Positions 44,258 through 51,474 of a stretch of DNA of 64,000 bases are shown piece by piece. The DNA is taken from contig JAEESO010000009.1 in assembly GCA_016286385.1 (NCBI GenBank), forward strand, positions 1 through 64,000, read 5' to 3'. A program made the position numbers and the translations under genes. The notes beneath the pieces are model-generated. The model was not told where the DNA came from. It ran no database searches and saw only the letters and a list, made by a program, of their open reading frames with translations. Position 1 is the stretch's first letter; every line of letters begins with the position of its first letter. This stretch comes from Bacteroidales bacterium. Its GTDB lineage: Bacteria > Bacteroidota > Bacteroidia > Bacteroidales > UBA932.

Positions 44258-44266
44258 CCCCCCCCC
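44258..44266 (-). repeat. G9 homopolymer tract in the cargo leader
   Basis: Nine consecutive C on plus (G9 on minus), followed on minus by TATAACCG. It lies about 120 nt upstream of the 48-aa ORF start, between it and the antitoxin gene. Long G tracts slip during replication and can switch promoters. Confidence 0.85.
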
Positions 44267-44314
44267 TAAATGTAGAAGGAGCTTTAGGCGAAATTACGTG
44301 TGATTTGAAGAAAG

Positions 44315-44584
44315 TCATTCTGTGACTCTTACCAGCGGTTCACCCAGTGCGGTCGAAATTTCGGCGATGGATTTCAACGTGAGGTTGGGAAAGCCAGATG
44401 TCCACCTTGAAATGGCTGCTTCCGACCGCCCCATTTTTTTCGCAAGGTCCTTCTGGGTCATGTTTTTCTGCTTGAGAAGGGCATCGATCCGGGCAATGAT
44501 GTCGGCTGACAACTGTACCTCGGACATAACCTCCGGAGGCACAGCTGCCATCTTTTCATTGAACCATTCCTGCTTGTTTCTCAT
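44315..44584 (-). CDS. XRE-family antitoxin (HigA-like), transposon cargo
   Basis: 89 aa. A helix-turn-helix domain at about residues 28-85: ADIIARIDALLKQKNMTQKDLAKKMGRSEAAISRWTSG contains the recognition helix, and FPNLTLKSIAEISTALGEPLVRV follows. It starts 9 nt after the upstream toxin-like gene, the toxin-first order of HigBA modules. It probably neutralises that protein and represses the promoter at 45084-45115. Confidence 0.8.
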   Translation of the reverse strand: MRNKQEWFNEKMAAVPPEVMSEVQLSADIIARIDALLKQKNMTQKDLAKKMGRSEAAISRWTSGFPNLTLKSIAEISTALGEPLVRVTE

Positions 44585-44593
44585 GACGATATC

Positions 44594-45079
44594 TTATATT
44601 TCGAATGTAATGTCTTCAATGCCGGAAAGCTCTTTCTCTTCTATGCTCACATACCCCTTGGCGATGTTTTCGTTAAGTATCTTCTCGAACTTCTGGAGGT
44701 CCAGGACATAACCGTACAGTTTGGGATCCTCCTCGTACGTGCGCGTACTCTTTACCCCACCATTGCCGAGAATAACTATCTGGTCGGAAAGCCTCAGACA
44801 ATACAGCCGGAGCTTACCACTTTCAATGGGTAGCGCCTGAACGCTGTCGTTCATGCCGCCTTCCGGACGGAAGAACCGCTCAAGGGCACCTATGCGCAAG
44901 ATAGCCTGAAGTGCAGCTATGATGCGCTGATAATCACGGTTGTACGTGGCGTTCATTTCAAACTCCGTCACGAACTTTTCAAACTCCGTGGTGCCGTCTA
45001 TCTCAAAGCTGATCGAGTACAGGGACGCCTTCTCAGACTCCTTCAGCAGCTCAACTGTTGTTTTCTTCTTCACGTTCAT
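44594..45079 (-). CDS. HigB/Gp49-like toxin, transposon cargo
   Basis: 161 aa. The pattern EFEKFVTEFEMN, QRIIAALQAILRIG and LRLYCLRLSDQIVILGNGGVKSTRTY resembles the RelE/HigB superfamily (phage Gp49-like), in which a beta-sheet core cleaves ribosome-bound mRNA. Assignment rests on fold pattern and on the adjacent XRE gene; catalytic residues cannot be named with confidence. A strong, nearly leaderless promoter 4 nt upstream of the ATG fits an autoregulated TA module. It lies next to the right transposon end. Confidence 0.65.
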   Translation of the reverse strand: MNVKKKTTVELLKESEKASLYSISFEIDGTTEFEKFVTEFEMNATYNRDYQRIIAALQAILRIGALERFFRPEGGMNDSVQALPIESGKLRLYCLRLSDQIVILGNGGVKSTRTYEEDPKLYGYVLDLQKFEKILNENIAKGYVSIEEKELSGIEDITFEI

Positions 45080-45083
45080 ACGG

Positions 45084-45115
45084 CAAAGTTACTAAAAGAA
45101 AACTTAACACGCAAG
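45084..45115 (-). promoter_or_regulatory. Promoter/operator of the transposon TA module
   Basis: On minus CTTG (45115-45112), 20 nt, TAACTTTG (45091-45084), 4 nt from the toxin ATG. The inverted repeat AACTT-aacacgc-AAGTT (45101-45117) overlaps the -33 side and is a candidate operator. Confidence 0.65.
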
Positions 45116-45147
45116 TTAATTGTTGAATTTATGGTAACTCTGTATAG

Positions 45148-45171
45148 ACACGGAACTTTGCAGGTGAGCCT
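45148..45171 (-). repeat. Transposon right terminal inverted repeat
   Basis: On minus it starts GGCTCACCTGCAA and ends TTCCGTGTC, matching the left end at 22 of 24 positions. The target duplication TTTATTAT follows at 45172-45179. Confidence 0.88.
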
Positions 45172-45176
45172 TTATT

Positions 45177-45184
45177 ATCTTTGC
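45177..45184 (+). promoter_or_regulatory. -7 box of the lipoprotein gene, overlapping the target duplication
   Basis: TATCTTTG; its first three bases are the last three of the transposon's 8-bp target duplication. The transposon has therefore replaced everything upstream of the -7 box. A TTTG at 45158-45161 inside the transposon end is only 15 nt away, not the usual 19-21. Confidence 0.6.
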
Positions 45185-45246
45185 ACCCTTGAAATAAAAC
45201 CCAAACCGAAATAAACCATTAACCATTATTTAAACACACAAACAAA

Positions 45247-45702
45247 ATGAAGAAGTTTTTCAAATTCGCAGTCGTAGCTCTTGCAGCCGCTGCAGTAGTA
45301 GTTGCTTGCCAGAAGCCTGCCACCAACAATGACCAGCAGCAGATTGAGTCGGGTGACGACACTCCCACCACTGCAAATCTTTTTGTAGTTAACACTCCCG
45401 GTTGGGATGCTCCCGCTATGTGGGCTTGGGGCAATGACGCCATCAAGATGCCCGGCGAATGGCCCAACGGTATCGATCCCGAGGCCGGAACAACCCTTAT
45501 CGGCGGTAAGGAGTATGTTCACTTTGTCCTTGGCAAAGAATTCTTTGGCGATGGCATCGGTTTCCTCATCGTTAACAAGACCGATAAAGTCCAGACCGTG
45601 GATGCAGCCGGTCTCACCATTAAAGCCGGTGACAACCTCTACTATGAGATTGGCGCTGAAGCTGGTGCCGATAGCAAATTCCCCCTCACCAAGGTTGAGT
45701 AA
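45247..45702 (+). CDS. Small lipoprotein with starch-binding-like module
   Basis: 151 aa. Lipoprotein signal MKKFFKFAVVALAAAAVVVAC (Cys21), then a linker rich in Asn/Gln/Thr, then one domain: NTPGWDAPAMWAWGNDA, MPGEWPNG, FLIVNKTDKVQTVDAAGL. The WDAP...W/WPG/NKTDKVQT pattern resembles CBM26-like starch-binding modules. It is likely an outer-membrane-anchored glycan-binding protein, possibly serving the nearby lacZ or malQ, but no SusC/D genes adjoin. Ends at a strong bidirectional terminator. Its promoter is hit by the transposon insertion. Confidence 0.7.
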   Translation: MKKFFKFAVVALAAAAVVVACQKPATNNDQQQIESGDDTPTTANLFVVNTPGWDAPAMWAWGNDAIKMPGEWPNGIDPEAGTTLIGGKEYVHFVLGKEFFGDGIGFLIVNKTDKVQTVDAAGLTIKAGDNLYYEIGAEAGADSKFPLTKVE

Positions 45703-45719
45703 GATTTTATATTAAGCTT

Positions 45720-45756
45720 AAAAAAGGTTCAACTCGCTTTGAGTTGAACCTTTTTT
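45720..45756. terminator. Bidirectional intrinsic terminator
   Basis: A6-GGTTCAACTC, loop GCTTT, GAGTTGAACC-T6. Symmetric A and T runs let it serve both the lipoprotein gene on plus and the convergent PIN toxin gene on minus. Confidence 0.92.
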
Positions 45757-45763
45757 GTATGTC

Positions 45764-46189
45764 TTATTTATAAAGGAACCCACCTGGGGTATATACAGGT
45801 ATTCGTGGGAAATCTCCGGCAAGACCGGAACTTATATGGAAGTGTTTTGTGTTTCTGCTAATAATGCAGTCACATCCTCCTTTGACCGCAGAAACATATT
45901 GAACTATATCTTCATAGTCTTTCCCATCCAGATAGATTGACTTTTCTATTATATCACTGTCTAAAGGAATAACTTCCATTAGGGAAACCAGTTGTTTAAC
46001 ATTAGGGACAATAAGACTGTTCCCAACAGTTTTCTTATAAACAAATGCCACATTCATGACGGTTAGAGCAGAGATGCATGTGGTTATTTTGCCATCATCA
46101 TTCATCTGAAGGATAGCTACTCCATCTTCAAACCCGTCCCGCTCAAGAAGGAGGTCCAGGATAACGTTAGTGTCAAGAAATACCCTCAT
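45764..46189 (-). CDS. PIN-domain toxin (VapC-like), TA module 2
   Basis: 141 aa. MRVFLDTNVILDLLLERDG gives the first Asp of the PIN centre. Later acidic positions are in KDYEDIVQYVSA, and CDCIISRNTKHF is the usual C-terminal strand. Its start overlaps the antitoxin stop by 4 nt (ATGA), coupling translation. The module is AT-rich relative to its surroundings. It shares module 1's arrangement and opening residues (MRVFxDTNV), although the rest is diverged. Confidence 0.88.
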   Translation of the reverse strand: MRVFLDTNVILDLLLERDGFEDGVAILQMNDDGKITTCISALTVMNVAFVYKKTVGNSLIVPNVKQLVSLMEVIPLDSDIIEKSIYLDGKDYEDIVQYVSAVKGGCDCIISRNTKHFHISSGLAGDFPRIPVYTPGGFLYK

Positions 46190-46449
46190 TTTGAAAGTAA
46201 ATACTGAAGGCGGTCATCTTCTATAGAAGAAATATCTCTCCCTATAGGTTTGGCCGAGCCAACAAGTGCAAGTATTCTGGGGCTTGCCTTAATAGATTTA
46301 TTCTTTCTGATACGGGCCGATTCCTCTTCCAGAAGCACCTCAATATATTTTTTCAAGGACATTTTCCTCTCTTTTGCTTCCACAGAGAGCGTAGCAAAAG
46401 CAGATTGATCTATGTCTATTAGTTTTCTATGAACGGCGACTGTTTCCAT
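46186..46449 (-). CDS. Antitoxin of TA module 2 (VapB-like)
   Basis: 87 aa. METVAVHRKLIDIDQSAFATLSVEAKERKMSLKKYIEVLLEEE looks like an Arc/RHH-type DNA-binding region, followed by a charged tail for toxin binding. Start at 46449 rather than the longer in-frame start, because the -7 box (46463-46470) lies between them. It opens METV like the module 1 antitoxin and shares MSLxxYxExxxEE. Confidence 0.72.
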   Translation of the reverse strand: METVAVHRKLIDIDQSAFATLSVEAKERKMSLKKYIEVLLEEESARIRKNKSIKASPRILALVGSAKPIGRDISSIEDDRLQYLLSK

Positions 46450-46462
46450 ATATATCTTTTTG

Positions 46463-46493
46463 CAAAGATAATATATATTTTTCCAACCACAAA
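46463..46493 (-). promoter_or_regulatory. Promoter of TA module 2
   Basis: On minus TTTG (46493-46490), 19 nt, TATCTTTG (46470-46463). The inverted repeat TATCTTT-ttgc-AAAGATA (46453-46470) covers the -7 box and is a candidate operator. Confidence 0.7.
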
Positions 46494-46530
46494 AAAACAA
46501 CCCCCGGAGGCAGTTAAACTTCCGGGGGTT
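46492..46530 (-). terminator. Intrinsic terminator of the 901-aa lipoprotein gene
   Basis: Arms AACCCCCGGA/TCCGGGGGTT with a 12-nt loop; on minus GTTTTTTTG follows. It ends transcription before the TA module promoter, and its T-run overlaps that promoter's -33 element. Confidence 0.9.
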
Positions 46531-46556
46531 AATTGTTTTATACCGTTGGTATAATC

Positions 46557-49262
46557 TTATCTGCTGAGCACGATGGGATCGTGAATGTCATATGAATATG
46601 AGAACTGGATCCTCATATTGTCAGATGTGGGATTGCCGATAGCTGCAAGAGGAATACCAACTTCCAGATATACATAGCTGCCATCTGCTTCCTTGGCACC
46701 ATATACAATAGGAAGAGTCTTTTCAGCCAAGCTGGTAGGCTTGGTAGAGCCATCTGCAAGCCCCACAGCACCCTGGGAGTCTTCACCGTTTACGAAGGTA
46801 AGGCCATCAGGAATAGTGCCGCCGTCGGGCAACTCGCCACGGTAAGGATAGAAAATACCCTCGGCCTCAGCGCCTCCCATATCCATACCCCAGTGAGCAG
46901 GAGCGAAACCGGTTGAGGAATCGTTGTCGGTGTCGATAAGGAAGCACATATAACGCCTCCAAGCGTATGAAGGACCATCGCTGGCGGTCTTGATACCACC
47001 CTTGTCAATCTTGAAATAGAAATAGAGGTAATCCTCAGAGAATGCGTATTTGAATACGTTAATGTGGCTGAATGTCAGGTCTGTTGCCTCTACACCTGTC
47101 CAATCGGCAAAATCACCGTCAAGGACAATGTTTGCTGCGGGAGCGGGTTCTGCGGCAGGGTTGATTTCAATCTTGGAAAGATATACGGCATAGGTGCTGA
47201 CATTCTCCATCTTGAAATACGTGTACTCTCCGTCAAGTTCCCAAACAGCAACCTCTTTATCGCCAGATTTCATAGCAATCTCTGTGGTAGGATTCTCTGT
47301 CGTACCAGCGTAAAGTTTAAGGTTCTCCGGATACAAAGTCTTACTTTCTGCGGTGGTAATTTTAATAGTATTGATGCTCTTGAAAGCAGTTTTATTTGAA
47401 ATATAGCCGCCTCCCTTTTTCATCTGAATACCATTACCGTAGTTTGCAACGAGGTAGATATTATACTCAATGTCTCCATTCTTCACTACTACTTCTTCCT
47501 GAGGATATGCGTCGGGAAGAATGTCAACAGTAATAACGTCTGACTCGGGAGCTTCCACGGGTTCCGGTTCAGGCTGAGGTTCACCAATGTGATACTCAAC
47601 TTTGGCAAGCTTCGGGCTACCCCATGAGTAGATGATGAAAGGTGTGCTGGGTATAGAGCAGAGAGATGAGAGAGGAACGCTGAACTCAATGGCCACGGTA
47701 TCATCGCTGATTGCACCATCGCAAACTACGCCGGCAATTGCTTTGCCATCGTTTCCATAAGCGCTTTTCGGATTCTTATTGATTGCCGGAGCGGATGCAG
47801 TTCCACCATAAGGCCAGATAACGCCAACATACTCAAAGGGACCATTGTTCCAGAGAGTCATGTCGCCGGTAGTGAGATTCTTGTCTGTGTCAAGACCGAA
47901 ATAGACATAAGCCTCGTCGCCGCCCCAGGGGAAATCAGAATCGTAGGGCCTCTCTGAGTAGACATAGAGATTGTATTCATCCATGGCAATCATAACGGCA
48001 TGGTTGTCATACTCAACAATGTCAACATCTGCTGCCTGCCAGTCTGAGAAATCACCGTCAATGTCAATAAGGTACTCAGGTTCGGGTGCGACATAAGGGA
48101 AAGGATATGATACCATGATCAGGTCCTTGTTACCCTTGCTGTAAACAGTGAAGCTCTCAGGGAGCTCAGGAATGTCTTCGAGGGGAACTCTGAATTCTAT
48201 GATTGCGCCTTCATCCGTAACGGCACCTTTACCAAAGACATTATTAATACTGCAAGTGCTAGGCAAGCAACCTGCGCCATAACCAAGTACGGTAAAATCC
48301 TCAGCAATAGCGGGAGCATCTGCAGAACCTCCATAAGGCGAGATAAAGAACACATACTCATAAGGTCCAACACCATTCAGCGTCTCTCCTGTTGAATCGT
48401 CTCCATCAAGATTGAGACCAAAATAAACGTAGCCACCTCCATTCCAAATTTCAGAATAGCGCCCTGCAGTTGTGCGATGGGAGAGGAAATAAATATAGTT
48501 TTCATCCAGGGCCACCTTCAACTGACCATAAGTACCGTCACTTACGCCTTCAATATCTGCCCAGTCTGAGAAATCACCGTCAATGGTGATGATACCCTGA
48601 GGTTCGGGACCTTCAGCAAGGGTGAACACGGCCTTGAGCTCTGTGGGATAGAGGACAACGTCATAAGTGCCTTCGGCAACAGTGATATTGCCGCCCTTGT
48701 GAACAAGAGCGAGCTCCTTGCCAGACTCCACGGCGTCTTTTGCACCAAGGTCATAATTGCCCCACTCATGGTTTCCGCGGAACTTTACGCCACCGGAAAG
48801 AGCAACACCCTTGACTTCCCATGTTTCAGGAGAAGAAGCGGTTTTCTGGAGGTCAACGTCTGCGCCCCAGGAGTTGAAGTCTCCGGTAAGGCTCCAGACA
48901 TCGGCACCAGAAAGATCTACCTCTCCGCTTGATTCCTCTGTTACGGTAACCGTGCAGGTGGCCGAGAAAGAAGCGACCTTTGCGGTAATCTTTGCCGTAC
49001 CTGCGGCAACTGCGGTGACTTTACCGTCTGCCACGGTTGCAACTGCGGGGGTGTCTGACTCCCAGGTTGCAGCAGGCTTGTTGGTAGCGTCTGCAGGCTT
49101 GTAGGTAACAGTGAGCTGGAAATCCTGGCCAACCTGAAGTGCCTGGGTTACAGCGTTTAGTTCAATACCTGTAAGGGCAACCTCCTGGGCTTCCTTCTTA
49201 CAGGAAACCAGTGCAACAACAACTGTTGCCGCAATGGCTAAAGCTTTCAGAACTTTTTTCAT
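46557..49262 (-). CDS. Large modular surface lipoprotein (BIG2, SusE-like, repeated CBM9-like domains)
   Basis: 901 aa. Lipoprotein signal MKKVLKALAIAATVVVALVSC (Cys21). BIG2 Ig-like domain at about 28-108, and a SusE/F-like glycan-binding module at about 122-216 (WSLTGDFNSWG, VKFRGNHEWGNYDLG). Three CBM9-like domains follow, each opening DGDFSDW or DGDFADW: one at residue 228, one near 400, one near 740. A separate beta domain lies at about 590-725. Probably outer-membrane anchored, binding carbohydrate at the surface; ligand unknown. It stands alone between two terminators with a weak promoter at 49321. Confidence 0.8.
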   Translation of the reverse strand: MKKVLKALAIAATVVVALVSCKKEAQEVALTGIELNAVTQALQVGQDFQLTVTYKPADATNKPAATWESDTPAVATVADGKVTAVAAGTAKITAKVASFSATCTVTVTEESSGEVDLSGADVWSLTGDFNSWGADVDLQKTASSPETWEVKGVALSGGVKFRGNHEWGNYDLGAKDAVESGKELALVHKGGNITVAEGTYDVVLYPTELKAVFTLAEGPEPQGIITIDGDFSDWADIEGVSDGTYGQLKVALDENYIYFLSHRTTAGRYSEIWNGGGYVYFGLNLDGDDSTGETLNGVGPYEYVFFISPYGGSADAPAIAEDFTVLGYGAGCLPSTCSINNVFGKGAVTDEGAIIEFRVPLEDIPELPESFTVYSKGNKDLIMVSYPFPYVAPEPEYLIDIDGDFSDWQAADVDIVEYDNHAVMIAMDEYNLYVYSERPYDSDFPWGGDEAYVYFGLDTDKNLTTGDMTLWNNGPFEYVGVIWPYGGTASAPAINKNPKSAYGNDGKAIAGVVCDGAISDDTVAIEFSVPLSSLCSIPSTPFIIYSWGSPKLAKVEYHIGEPQPEPEPVEAPESDVITVDILPDAYPQEEVVVKNGDIEYNIYLVANYGNGIQMKKGGGYISNKTAFKSINTIKITTAESKTLYPENLKLYAGTTENPTTEIAMKSGDKEVAVWELDGEYTYFKMENVSTYAVYLSKIEINPAAEPAPAANIVLDGDFADWTGVEATDLTFSHINVFKYAFSEDYLYFYFKIDKGGIKTASDGPSYAWRRYMCFLIDTDNDSSTGFAPAHWGMDMGGAEAEGIFYPYRGELPDGGTIPDGLTFVNGEDSQGAVGLADGSTKPTSLAEKTLPIVYGAKEADGSYVYLEVGIPLAAIGNPTSDNMRIQFSYSYDIHDPIVLSR

Positions 49263-49320
49263 TGTTAAAATTTTTGGTTATTAATGAGGTTAAAGAGTTA
49301 GCGTTTTAGTTAGTCAGATA

Positions 49321-49328
49321 CAAATGTA
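49321..49328 (-). promoter_or_regulatory. -7 box of the 901-aa lipoprotein gene
   Basis: TACATTTG on minus, 58 nt before the start codon; no good TTTG at the right distance. It lies just downstream of the tsf terminator. Confidence 0.5.
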
Positions 49329-49360
49329 AATAAAAAAACGTTTCGATAGTTACGAAAACA

Positions 49361-49390
49361 AAAAACGACACCTTCTTGGGTGCCGTTTTT
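49361..49390 (-). terminator. Intrinsic terminator of the rplM-rpsI-rpsB-tsf unit
   Basis: AAAAACGACACC, loop TTCTTG, GGTGCCGTTTTT. A and T runs on both sides; on minus it follows the tsf stop by about 20 nt. Confidence 0.9.
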
Positions 49391-49409
49391 GTTTTGAGGA
49401 GTTTCGGTT

Positions 49410-50408
49410 TTAGTCCGAAAGGGAGAAGCGCTTGAAGCAAAGGACTTTGGCCTCAGCGTCTGCGGCCTTGAGGGCAGCTGCCACTGTGGCTTTGTCATCT
49501 GAGAGCTGGTATTCCTGCTCCATGAGGGTGTTTTCCTTCAGGAACTTCTGAATACGGCCGTTCACAATGCCGTTGATCATCTGCTCTTTCTTGGAGAGGG
49601 ACTCAAGAGTCTCTGCACCTACCTTGGCGATGATTTCGCGGGCCTGCTGTGCCTGCTCTGCGGTGAGCCAACCCTTTGCGGTATTGGACTCGATGTGGTC
49701 CTCGCTGTCCACGTGGGCGGGGTTGATTCCGGCCTTCTTGAGGGCGTTGTCAACTGCCTTCTGGACTTGCTCGTCCTTGGTCTTCTGGATGGCAATGGTG
49801 CGCTCACTCTCAATGACCTCTGCGGGCACGGACTCTGCATCCACAGCCACAGGGTTCATTGAAGCCACCTGCATGGCGATACCGCGGGCAATCTCAGTGG
49901 GAACCACCTTGTTGAAAGCCACAATGGCGCCAAGCTTGCCATTGAAGTGAACGTACTCGCTCACGAACGGAGCCTCAAGGGCGCCGTAGAAAGCAAGGAC
50001 ATGCTTCTCACCGGTTTTACCGGCCTGGTTTGTAATGTCTTCCTCAAGGGAATAACCGCTTGCAAGCTTCACAGCCTTGAGATCCTCAAGGGATGCGGGG
50101 AAGGCGGTGATGGCTGCGTCTGCAATCTCACCTGCGAGTTTCTTGAAATCGGGGGTGGCAGCTACGAAGTCTGTTTCGCAGCCAAGGCACACGAGGATAG
50201 CCTTTCCGCCATTGATGCGGCTGAGAACGGCACCCTGGGTGGTCTCATTGTCACCACGCTTTGCAAGGGTGGATTTGCCCTTTTCACGAAGGATCTCAAC
50301 GGCACGCTTGAAGTCGCCTTCGGCTTCTTCAAGAGCCTTCTTGCAATCCATCATACCGGCGCTGGTCATGTCACGCAGCTTCTTGATGTCTGCTAATGCA
50401 ATAGCCAT
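49410..50408 (-). CDS. tsf: Elongation factor Ts
   Basis: 332 aa. Nucleotide exchange factor for EF-Tu. N-terminal UBA-like ALADIKKLRDMTSAGMMDCKKALEEAEGD and the core motif CLGCETDFVAATPDF are diagnostic; the two-subdomain core follows, with HIESNTAKGWLTAEQ marking the usual Bacteroidota insertion. It lies 29 nt after rpsB in the standard S2-Ts order. A short C-terminal tail follows MEQEYQLSDDKATVAAAL. Confidence 0.97.
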   Translation of the reverse strand: MAIALADIKKLRDMTSAGMMDCKKALEEAEGDFKRAVEILREKGKSTLAKRGDNETTQGAVLSRINGGKAILVCLGCETDFVAATPDFKKLAGEIADAAITAFPASLEDLKAVKLASGYSLEEDITNQAGKTGEKHVLAFYGALEAPFVSEYVHFNGKLGAIVAFNKVVPTEIARGIAMQVASMNPVAVDAESVPAEVIESERTIAIQKTKDEQVQKAVDNALKKAGINPAHVDSEDHIESNTAKGWLTAEQAQQAREIIAKVGAETLESLSKKEQMINGIVNGRIQKFLKENTLMEQEYQLSDDKATVAAALKAADAEAKVLCFKRFSLSD

Positions 50409-50437
50409 AACTTTTTACTTGCTTTAACGGTTAATAA

Positions 50438-51286
50438 TTATTCTGCTGCAGGTGCTTCTGCGGCGGGAGCGGCTTCCTCTGCGGGAGCGGCCTCTGCCTT
50501 TGCAGCTGCGCTGCGGCGGGGACGAAGCTTGCGCTCGGGAGCCTCAGCGGCGGGTGCATCCTCTGCGGGGGCTGCATCGGCCTCTTTCTCCTTCTCAAGC
50601 TTGCGCTCCTCAAGGCCTTCGGAGATAGCCTTGCACATCACGTCCATGATGAGCTCGATGGACTTTGTTGCGTCGTCGTTGGCCGGAATCACGTAATCGA
50701 TGGGGGTAGGGTCGCAACATGTGTCAACCATAGCGATTACCGGGATGTTCAGACGGACAGCTTCCTTGACGGCGTTAGCTTCCTTCTGGACGTCTACGAC
50801 GAAGAGGGCGCTGGGAAGGCGTGACATGTCGCGGATGGAACCGAGGTTCTTCTCCAGCTTTGCACGCTGACGTTCCACCTGGAGACGCTCACGCTTTGCG
50901 AGTTTCTCGAAGGTGCCATCTTCCTTCATTTTGTCGATGGTGTTCATTTTCTTGACGGCCTTGCGGATGGTGGGGAAGTTTGTAAGCATTCCACCGGGCC
51001 AGCGCTCCGTCACTGAAGGCATATTGACCTCTGCAGCCTTTGCGGCAACAACGTCCTTTGCCTGTTTCTTGGTGGCTACGAAGAGGACCTTACGGCCGCT
51101 GCGGGCCATTTCCTTAAGGACCTCTGCGGCCTCGTCAATCTTGACGACGCTCTTGTGCAGGTCTATGATGTGGATGCCGTTCTTCTGGTCGAAGATGTAC
51201 GGAGCCATCTTAGGGTTCCACTTGCGGGCAAGGTGGCCGAAGTGTGCGCCTGCATCGAGCAATTCCTGAAAATTGGTTCTTGACAT
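50438..51286 (-). CDS. rpsB: 30S ribosomal protein S2
   Basis: 282 aa. Core: LLDAGAHFGHLARKWNPKMAPYIF, TERWPGGMLTNFPTIRKAVKKM, ALFVVDVQKEANAVKEA and PVIAMVDTCCDPTPIDYVIPANDDA. The C-terminal roughly 45 residues are low complexity, rich in Ala, Glu and Pro, as in other Bacteroidota S2 proteins. 188 nt of untranslated leader separate it from rpsI. Confidence 0.98.
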   Translation of the reverse strand: MSRTNFQELLDAGAHFGHLARKWNPKMAPYIFDQKNGIHIIDLHKSVVKIDEAAEVLKEMARSGRKVLFVATKKQAKDVVAAKAAEVNMPSVTERWPGGMLTNFPTIRKAVKKMNTIDKMKEDGTFEKLAKRERLQVERQRAKLEKNLGSIRDMSRLPSALFVVDVQKEANAVKEAVRLNIPVIAMVDTCCDPTPIDYVIPANDDATKSIELIMDVMCKAISEGLEERKLEKEKEADAAPAEDAPAAEAPERKLRPRRSAAAKAEAAPAEEAAPAAEAPAAE

Positions 51287-51474
51287 GGTTTTTTTCTAAT
51301 TGTCTTAATAATAACTCTTTCATCAATCCCCGTGAGTAGCAGTCCTTGACTGGTCTCCGGGATTTTTTCGCGGTGCGGCAATCCTTTTTGTAGCCTGGGA
51401 AGATTCTCATCCTCACCTGGATCTCAGGATTTGATGAATACCGCAGCCGTGCTGACGTAAATTGTTCAGGCCGA
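51287..51474 (-). other. Untranslated spacer between rpsI and rpsB, possible S2 leader
   Basis: 188 nt with no convincing ORF. On minus it contains several short complementary stretches and ends in ATTAGAAAAAAACC before the rpsB ATG. S2 is known to regulate its own mRNA in other phyla, so this could be a leader that binds S2. No specific fold is proven here. Confidence 0.35.

Larger units (their letters stand above)
41043..45171 (-). mobile_element. ISL3/ISAon1-type transposon with cargo genes
   Basis: A 4,129-bp element. The left end GGCTCACCTGCAA-tc-TTCCGTGTC and the inverted right end GGCTCACCTGCAA-ag-TTCCGTGTC match at 22 of 24 positions. It is flanked by the exact 8-bp direct repeat TTTATTAT (41035-41042 and 45172-45179), the target duplication length known for the ISL3 family. 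All genes run on the minus strand: HigBA-like TA pair, 48-aa peptide, fimbrillin-like lipoprotein, transposase OrfA and OrfB. No internal copy of the terminal repeat was found between OrfA and the cargo, so the cargo is inside the unit, not next to it. Confidence 0.88.
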
